A DNA stretch of 10,404 nt, from the NCBI GenBank assembly GCA_946410505.1, contig CAMKAP010000054.1, positions 1-10,404 of the forward strand. Direction: 5' to 3'. This DNA is from an uncultured Clostridia bacterium (GTDB lineage Bacteria > Bacillota_A > Clostridia > Oscillospirales > Oscillospiraceae). Under the pieces are notes generated by a model that made no database searches, was not told the DNA's origin, and saw only the letters and a list, made by a program, of their open reading frames with translations. Position numbers and translations under genes: made by a program. Shown one piece after another: positions 5,412 to 10,404 of this stretch. Every line of letters starts with the position of its first letter. Positions within the stretch are counted from its first letter, which is position 1.

Positions 5412-7406
5412 ATGAAGCATGATGTGTCTATGCGGCCGATTATCGTTAAGCTTGCAAAAATGCTGACAGACTGTATGGATGCCAGACTGGGTCTCGTTCG
5501 TATGGATGAAACCCGCTGGGAGTACAAAATGCTGGACACGCTGCTGACCGATGAGATGGCGGCGCTGATGCTCAAGATGGGTCGACGCAAACCGACCACA
5601 GCCGCGGAGCTCTCGAAAAAGACCGGATGGGAAGAAACGCGGATTCAACAGCTTCTGGACGAGCTGGCAGAAATCGGCCTTGTGGAGTATAACCGGCACA
5701 ACAGCGACCGGCACAAGCAGTATGTGGTGCCGATCTTTGTCGTGGGAAGTGCGGAAAACCTGGTCCTGAACAAACGCCTCTTGGAGAAACATCCGGAGAT
5801 TGCGGAGTTTTTTTATCAGATGGCGGAGGAGCCGCTGAAGCTGATCTCCCATATGGTGCCGCCCGGCGGCGCGGGACTTGGCTTCCACGCGATCCCTGTC
5901 GAGCGGGCGATTCCGAAGGACAGCCGGTCTCTCTCCATCGAGCAGCTTTCCTACTGGCTGGAGAAATACCGGGAGCAGTTGTCCATCAGCGACTGTGTTT
6001 GCCGCACGAGCATGATCCTGCGCGGCGAGGGCTGTGGGGAGCTTCCGGATAAGGGCTGTATTCAGGTGGGCGATTATGCCGACTATCTGGTTGAAACCGG
6101 GAAGGCCGAGCGGGCAACTTACGATGAGGTGATCGCCCTGCTCAGGCGCTCCGAAGAAAACGGCTTTATGCACCAGATCACCAACGGCGACGGCGGCGAG
6201 GATATTTTTGCCATATGCAACTGTTCTGTGGGGAACTGCTACGCTCTGCGCTGCTCGCAGCTGTTTAACAATCCGAACGGCTCCGCCTCCCCCTACCGGG
6301 CTGTGGTGGAGAGAGCGCGGTGCGTCGCCTGCGGCAAATGTGCCGAGGTCTGCCCCGCAGGCGCGGTGAGATTAGGCCGGAAGCTGGACACCAAGGAAGG
6401 CCCGGTCTTGTATGAAAACGAGCCGCTCGCAAGCGAGACCAAGGGATGGAACAAGAAGAACTGGCACCCGGATTACAGGGACCGCAACCAGGTCAATTGT
6501 TATCCGAGCGGCACGTCGCCGTGCAAATGCGCCTGCCCGGCCCACGTCTCCATTCAGGGCGTGCTGCAGCTTGTCAAGGAAGAACGCTTCCTGGATGCGC
6601 TGAAGCTGCTGCGGCAGGATAATCCTTTTCCCTCTGTTTGTGAAACGGCCTGTGACCACCGCTGCGAAAAGGTCTGCATGCGTGGCAGTGTCGATACTCC
6701 CATGGAGATCAGCGCGGCAATGACGCGTCTGGCAGAAATGGAGCAGCAGCTTTCGGAGGAGCTTGTTCCGCATAAAGTGCGCATGAAAGGCGAGGACAAG
6801 GACTACGATCTGCCCATAGCTGTCGTTGGCTCGGGTTATGCTCAACTCAGCTGCGCCTATTTTCTTGCGCAGATGAGCTATCCCGTGACGGTATTCGGCT
6901 CATCAGAGCTTTGTAATCCGGCGGAGCGGACGATCATGGAAAAGCTGGGTGTGCGCTTTGCGGAGGGAGCACCCGAAAAAAGCACGTATGCCGCGATTTA
7001 TCCGGAGCTGTTTCCCATTAAGAAAAAGGATGCCGTCGCGCAGATCGAGGAAGGGCACGAGGCGGCCAGGAGCATCCACCGATATCTGCATACCGGGCAC
7101 AGCCTGACGCTTGCGAGAGACCCGCGCAGCTTCCGTGCTTTCCGTAGGGACGACGTGGTGCTGCCGCCGGAAAAGCTGAAAACGCACGACTGCCTCTCCT
7201 GCGGTGTGAGCTATGTTGATTCCAACCGCTGTATCGGCTGCGGTATCTGCACGACTCGATGCTTCTTTGATGCGATCCATCTGGTGCGCAGCCACCCCGA
7301 ATTTGCCGATTACTGCAGCGCGGACGACACGGTGAAGAAGGTCGTGATGGGCGGAGTCCGCCGTGCGGGAAAGATCGCGGTGAAAAGCTTCATGAGAGGG
7401 AGCTGA
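5412..7406 (+). CDS. Winged-helix / multi-cluster Fe-S protein with a shortened GltD-type oxidoreductase module
   Basis: This 664-residue cytoplasmic protein has a winged-helix-like N-terminal region (about 55-100). A cysteine-rich region follows, with Cys at 195, 197, 208, 216, 269, 271, 276 and 281. A ferredoxin motif CxxCxxCxxxCP is at 304-315. A GltD/dihydropyrimidine-dehydrogenase-like Fe-S domain has Cys 371, 373, 375 and 410, 414, 418, 422. A dinucleotide-binding start VVGSGYAQLS is at about 471-480, and a C-terminal ferredoxin-like region has Cys 594, 597, 607, 610, 613, 617. Normally the FAD/NAD(P) part has 300 residues or more. Here only about 90 lie between its first strand and the closing GHEAARSIHRYLH (548-560), and the third glycine of GxGxxG is Gln478. 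NAD(P)H oxidation is therefore doubtful; electron transfer or redox-linked regulation are possible roles. The start at 5412 fits the GAGGGG site. The gene has no co-directional neighbour in the window. Confidence 0.85.
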   Translation: MKHDVSMRPIIVKLAKMLTDCMDARLGLVRMDETRWEYKMLDTLLTDEMAALMLKMGRRKPTTAAELSKKTGWEETRIQQLLDELAEIGLVEYNRHNSDRHKQYVVPIFVVGSAENLVLNKRLLEKHPEIAEFFYQMAEEPLKLISHMVPPGGAGLGFHAIPVERAIPKDSRSLSIEQLSYWLEKYREQLSISDCVCRTSMILRGEGCGELPDKGCIQVGDYADYLVETGKAERATYDEVIALLRRSEENGFMHQITNGDGGEDIFAICNCSVGNCYALRCSQLFNNPNGSASPYRAVVERARCVACGKCAEVCPAGAVRLGRKLDTKEGPVLYENEPLASETKGWNKKNWHPDYRDRNQVNCYPSGTSPCKCACPAHVSIQGVLQLVKEERFLDALKLLRQDNPFPSVCETACDHRCEKVCMRGSVDTPMEISAAMTRLAEMEQQLSEELVPHKVRMKGEDKDYDLPIAVVGSGYAQLSCAYFLAQMSYPVTVFGSSELCNPAERTIMEKLGVRFAEGAPEKSTYAAIYPELFPIKKKDAVAQIEEGHEAARSIHRYLHTGHSLTLARDPRSFRAFRRDDVVLPPEKLKTHDCLSCGVSYVDSNRCIGCGICTTRCFFDAIHLVRSHPEFADYCSADDTVKKVVMGGVRRAGKIAVKSFMRGS

Positions 7407-7480
7407 TGATCGTAAGGAAAGCAGCTTCCGATCTTCGCCGTACCGTTTCGCTTCTTCGGTAGTATGGCCGTCTGCTCTCA

Positions 7481-7509
7481 GCCGGCCAGGATCACAGATC
7501 CCGACCGGC
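7481..7509 (-). terminator. Hairpin downstream of the ABC exporter operon
   Basis: Arms 7481-7493 and 7497-7509 form a 13-bp stem with a 3-base loop. Two positions are G-U pairs in minus-strand RNA but mismatches in plus-strand RNA, which favours the minus strand. It lies 27 bases past the stop codon at 7537. No T-run follows on the minus strand, so termination may be weak or Rho-assisted; the T-rich stretch is on the plus side. It might also serve the converging gene that ends at 7406. Confidence 0.5.
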
Positions 7510-7536
7510 TTCACATTTGTTTCTGTTTGCAGAGGT

Positions 7537-9369
7537 TCAGGCCAGCAGGGCGCTGGTGGCCTCGTCCTCGTACTGGCGGGTGTAGAGCCGGTAATAGTGG
7601 CCCCGGGCGCGCATGAGTTCGTCATGGCGGCCCTGCTCGATGATTTTGCCGTCACGCACCACCAGAATCACATCCGCGTTTTTTACGGTGGAGAGCCGGT
7701 GGGCAATGACGATGGAGGTGCGGCCGCGGATGATGGTATCGATGGCGGACTGGATCTTCTGCTCGGTGATGGTGTCCACCGAAGCGGTAGCCTCATCCAG
7801 CACCAGGATCTTCGGCTCGGCCAGGATGGCCCGGGCAAAGCTCAGGAGCTGCTTTTCGCCGGTGGAGAGCATGTCGCCCCCCTCGCCCACGTCGGTTTCC
7901 AGCCCCTTCTCCAGCTTTTCGATCACGCCCTCGGCGCTCACGAGATGCAGCGCGCGCTCAATGTCCTCATCCGTTGCGTCGGGGTTTCCGTAGAGCAGGT
8001 TCTGCCGCACGGAGCCGGAGAACAGGTGCGGCGTCTGCAGGACATAGCCGATGGCGGAGTGCAGCCATAGCTGGGAGCGCTCCCGGGCGTCCCGTCCGTC
8101 GATAAGCACTTTGCCCTCCGTGGGCTCATAGAAACGGCAGATCAGGTTGGCAAGGGTGGATTTCCCCGCGCCGGTCTCCCCCACGATGGCCACATTGGTG
8201 CCGAAGGGGATCTTGAGGTTAAAATGTTCAAGGATGGTCTCGTCCCCGTCGGGGTAGCGGAAGCTCACGTCCTCGAATTCGATGTCGCCGCGCAGCTCCT
8301 CCCAGTTTTCGCGTCTGGGCTCAAAGCTGTCGCCGTAGCGGGCGATGACCTCCGGGGAATCCTTCACGTCCGGCTCGGTCTCCAGCAGGCGGGTGAGACG
8401 CTCGATGTTGACCTGGGTGGTGATCAGGTCGGAGATGGCGTCCACGATCCAGCGCACCGGCTCCATCATGCCCTGGGCATAGGACATGAAGAGGGAGAAG
8501 GTGCCGATCTGGGTCTTGGCGATATAGCCGCCCTTCCACAGCACCACCGCCAGCGCCAGCGAGGAGGCAAAGTGCATCGTCACGGCGAAGAGGCCGCGCA
8601 GCCGCGCCCCCTGGACGGCCTTGGCGCGCATCTTCGCGGTGTCGCTCACAAAGGCGCGCTCCATGGTGTCCTCGATGACCAGGGTCTTGACGGTGCGGGC
8701 GCCGGTGATCCCCTCGTTGAAATCCCCGGTGATCTGGGAGTTGAGCTCCCGGATCTCCCGGTTGACGCGGGTGAGCTTGCCCTGAAAGATGGCGTAGAAG
8801 AGCACAGCCAGCGGCAGCACCGCCACCACCAGCAGCGCAAGCCGGGCGTTGATGGCAAACATGACCACCACCGCGCCGATCACGTAGCCCAGCTGCCAGA
8901 TACTGTCCAGCACGGTCCAGCTCACCAGCTGGCCGATGCGCCCGGTGTCGGACATGACGCGGGAGTGGATATAGCCCACGCTGTTCTGATTGAAATAGGA
9001 GAAGCTGAGCGTCTGCAGGTGGGCAAAGGCGTCGTTTCGCAGATCCTTGTCCACACTCACCTCGATCTTGGTGCCCATCAGCGCCGCGGCGTAGTTGACC
9101 AGGGCGGCGAGCAGGATGGCCCCCAGGTAGAGAACGATGTAGAGCGCCAGGCCCTCCAGTGTGCCCAGCGTAATGAAGTGATTGAGGGCGTAGCGCTGAA
9201 AGACGGGGATCACCACGTCGTAGACGCTCCCGATCACGCTGCCCCCGACCATGACGGCCAGGGGGCCTTTGTACTTTCTCAGATAGGGCAGGACCTTGCC
9301 GATGCCGAAGAAGGGCAGCTTTGTCGTTTGATTCTTGTTTTCGTTACTCATAAAGTTCATCCAATCCAT
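7537..9369 (-). CDS. ABC exporter subunit with fused membrane and ATPase domains (canonical Walker B, degenerate signature)
   Basis: This 610-residue half-transporter has a type-1 exporter membrane domain (about 25-325, predicted six helices) and a nucleotide-binding domain (about 360-600). Walker A GETGAGKST is at 397-405, the Q-loop glutamine at 445, and Walker B with catalytic glutamate (ILVLDE) at 521-526. The D-loop (ASVD) and switch histidine 557 are present. The signature motif reads LSTGE (501-505) instead of LSGGQ. It pairs with the upstream gene (9445 onward), the two together forming a heterodimeric exporter for drugs, lipids or peptides; the substrate cannot be told. The ATG at 9369 has no Shine-Dalgarno site. 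MSNENKN from 9351 is an alternative start with a weak GGATGA upstream. A palindrome lies immediately before the start. Confidence 0.92.
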   Translation of the reverse strand: MDWMNFMSNENKNQTTKLPFFGIGKVLPYLRKYKGPLAVMVGGSVIGSVYDVVIPVFQRYALNHFITLGTLEGLALYIVLYLGAILLAALVNYAAALMGTKIEVSVDKDLRNDAFAHLQTLSFSYFNQNSVGYIHSRVMSDTGRIGQLVSWTVLDSIWQLGYVIGAVVVMFAINARLALLVVAVLPLAVLFYAIFQGKLTRVNREIRELNSQITGDFNEGITGARTVKTLVIEDTMERAFVSDTAKMRAKAVQGARLRGLFAVTMHFASSLALAVVLWKGGYIAKTQIGTFSLFMSYAQGMMEPVRWIVDAISDLITTQVNIERLTRLLETEPDVKDSPEVIARYGDSFEPRRENWEELRGDIEFEDVSFRYPDGDETILEHFNLKIPFGTNVAIVGETGAGKSTLANLICRFYEPTEGKVLIDGRDARERSQLWLHSAIGYVLQTPHLFSGSVRQNLLYGNPDATDEDIERALHLVSAEGVIEKLEKGLETDVGEGGDMLSTGEKQLLSFARAILAEPKILVLDEATASVDTITEQKIQSAIDTIIRGRTSIVIAHRLSTVKNADVILVVRDGKIIEQGRHDELMRARGHYYRLYTRQYEDEATSALLA

Positions 9370-9374
9370 AGATA

Positions 9375-9403
9375 CAAATTCAAAGCAAAGCGCTTTGAAT
9401 TTG
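9375..9403. repeat. Perfect 12-bp inverted repeat between the two ABC genes
   Basis: Arms 9375-9386 and 9392-9403 are perfectly complementary around a 5-base loop. The minus-strand copy ends 5 bases before the ATG at 9369 and occupies the place where a ribosome binding site would be expected. There is no T-run, so it is not a typical terminator. It could adjust translation or mRNA stability of the second subunit, or be a protein-binding site. Confidence 0.7.
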
Positions 9404-9444
9404 AGAGGCAGAAGGAGATCGCGGATACGGAGCTTTCGGAGTTC

Positions 9445-10404
9445 TTACGCAAACTCCGGAAGCGCAGTGGAGCGGGCTTCTTCTGACGAAGCAGCCACCT
9501 CCTCGGCAGACGCGGACTGGATCTCGCAGATCTGCTGATAGATCCCGCCGCCGTGCCGCAGCTCGTCATGGCTGCCGCGCTCCACGATGCGTCCCTTGTC
9601 GAGCACCAGGATCTGGTCCGCCTTGGATAGCGTGGTGATGCGGTGGGAGATGAGGATGATGCTGGCAGAGCCGAAGCGGCGCTCCAGCGCGGCACGGATC
9701 TTCGCGTCGGTCTCGGTGTCCACGGCGGAGAGCGAGTCGTCAAAAATCATGATGGGCGTGTTCTGCGTGAGCATCCGGGCGATGGCCGCCCGCTGCTTTT
9801 GTCCGCCGGAGAGCGTCACGCCCCGTTCTCCCACGAAGGTGTCATAGCCTTTGGAAAAGCTCTCGATGGTCTCGTCCAGACAGGCGGCCCGGGCGGCCTC
9901 CCGAACCTCCTCCATGGGCATCTGCTCGTTGGTGATGGCGATGTTCTCCCTGAGCGTGCGGGAGAAGAGATAGGGCTCCTGCAGCACCATGCCGATGTTC
10001 TGCCGCAGCCAGGCGGTGTCGATATCGCGGATGTCGGTGCCGCCGATGCTGATTCTCCCACAGTCCTCCGGCAGCTCATAGAGCTTGTCGAGCAGCAGCA
10101 TCATGGTGGACTTGCCGCTGCCGGTGCCGCCGAGGACGCCCAGAGTCGAGCCGGCTTTCATGGTAAAGCTCAGATCGTGCAGGATCTCGGGGCCGCCCTC
10201 ATAGGCGTAGCGCACACGGTCGAACACGATGTCCCCGTCCATGGCGGGGCGCAGAGCCTTTCCGCTCTCCCGCTCCTCTTCGGCCAGCATGATGTAGGCG
10301 ATACGGTCCACCGACACGCCGGCCTTGCTCATCTCGGAGATCATGCGGCCGAGCATGCGCACCGGCCAGGTCATGATCGCGCCGTAGGAGAGAAAGGCGA
10401 TGTA
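9445..10404 (-). CDS. ABC exporter subunit, C-terminal part (degenerate catalytic site); runs off right edge
   Basis: The last 319 codons of a half-transporter are present; the frame stays open to base 10404 (YIAFLSYGAIMTWPVRMLGRM, end of the membrane domain), so the internal ATG at 10374 is not the start. Counted from that methionine, Walker A GGTGSGKST is at 82-90, the Q-loop LQEP at 131-134, the full signature LSGGQKQR at 188-195, and the switch histidine at 244. Walker B reads IMIFDDSLSAVD (208-219), with Asp where the catalytic Glu is expected. That exchange is typical of one subunit of heterodimeric exporters such as TM287/288 and LmrCD. The C-terminal tail is rich in Ser, Ala and Glu. 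It is the upstream gene of the pair, separated from the next by 75 bases. Confidence 0.92.
   Translation of the reverse strand, partial: YIAFLSYGAIMTWPVRMLGRMISEMSKAGVSVDRIAYIMLAEEERESGKALRPAMDGDIVFDRVRYAYEGGPEILHDLSFTMKAGSTLGVLGGTGSGKSTMMLLLDKLYELPEDCGRISIGGTDIRDIDTAWLRQNIGMVLQEPYLFSRTLRENIAITNEQMPMEEVREAARAACLDETIESFSKGYDTFVGERGVTLSGGQKQRAAIARMLTQNTPIMIFDDSLSAVDTETDAKIRAALERRFGSASIILISHRITTLSKADQILVLDKGRIVERGSHDELRHGGGIYQQICEIQSASAEEVAASSEEARSTALPEFA

Noticed and set aside
5355..6173. Minus-strand open frame of 272 codons opposite the Fe-S fusion gene
   Set aside because: No motif or sensible start is present; it runs antisense to the winged-helix and cysteine-rich region, which is clearly coding on the plus strand.
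8224..9486. Long plus-strand open frame (420 codons) opposite the ABC exporter gene
   Set aside because: Its product is rich in His, Asp, Gly and Val with no recognisable domain, and the opposite strand carries every ABC exporter motif. It is an antisense by-product of GC-rich coding DNA.
1..10404. CRISPR array, rRNA genes, intact tRNA genes, insertion sequences or an integrase gene
   Set aside because: I looked for regularly spaced repeats, rRNA-like stretches, complete cloverleaf patterns and transposase or integrase motifs and saw none; the only tRNA-like sequence is the 3' fragment at 5202-5224.

Overview
The window looks like chromosome from an anaerobic Firmicute, probably a gut Oscillospiraceae-type clostridium. 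That is inference from the gene content: an ECF sigma factor with a clostridial-style membrane regulator, lipoprotein signal peptides with Gram-positive Shine-Dalgarno sites, a family 1 sugar-binding protein remnant, a multi-cluster Fe-S protein and a heterodimeric ABC exporter. The left half is of mixed composition, the ABC genes on the right are GC-rich, and the stretch at about 4770-5400 is AT-rich.

Left part (1-3351), all on the minus strand. An ECF sigma factor (1053-1610) overlaps a single-pass membrane regulator (130-1059), which is followed after 24 bases by the start of a lipoprotein running off the left edge (1-105). This is one three-gene operon with a plausible promoter near 1700-1727. 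A 17-bp perfect hairpin (1743-1780) separates it from an upstream pair: a small lipoprotein (1795-2343) and the C-terminal two thirds of an extracellular solute-binding protein (2362-3264). The latter has lost its signal peptide and N-lobe and reads as a pseudogene.

Middle (3352-5411). A DUF4143-type AAA ATPase (3352-4707, minus) has its own good promoter (TTGAAA-17-TATACT). Beyond it lie about 640 bases without a convincing gene, but with structure: two minus-strand intrinsic terminators in tandem, small direct repeats, and at 5202-5224 the isolated 3' end of a tRNA gene (T-loop, 3' T-stem, 3' acceptor strand, discriminator, CCA). Three bases later comes a strong plus-strand terminator. The tRNA 5' part is absent, which is the signature expected at the far end of an element integrated in a tRNA gene. 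The element would lie to the left and ordinary chromosome to the right.

Right part (5412-10404). A plus-strand 664-residue protein fuses a winged helix, several cysteine clusters, a GltD-type Fe-S domain, a drastically shortened FAD/NAD(P) module and a C-terminal ferredoxin. It is followed by a minus-strand heterodimeric ABC exporter: 7537-9369 complete, and 9445-10404 partial at the right edge. The sequence deviations of the two ABC subunits (D for catalytic E in one, LSTGE for LSGGQ in the other) fall together in one composite ATP site, as in known heterodimeric exporters.
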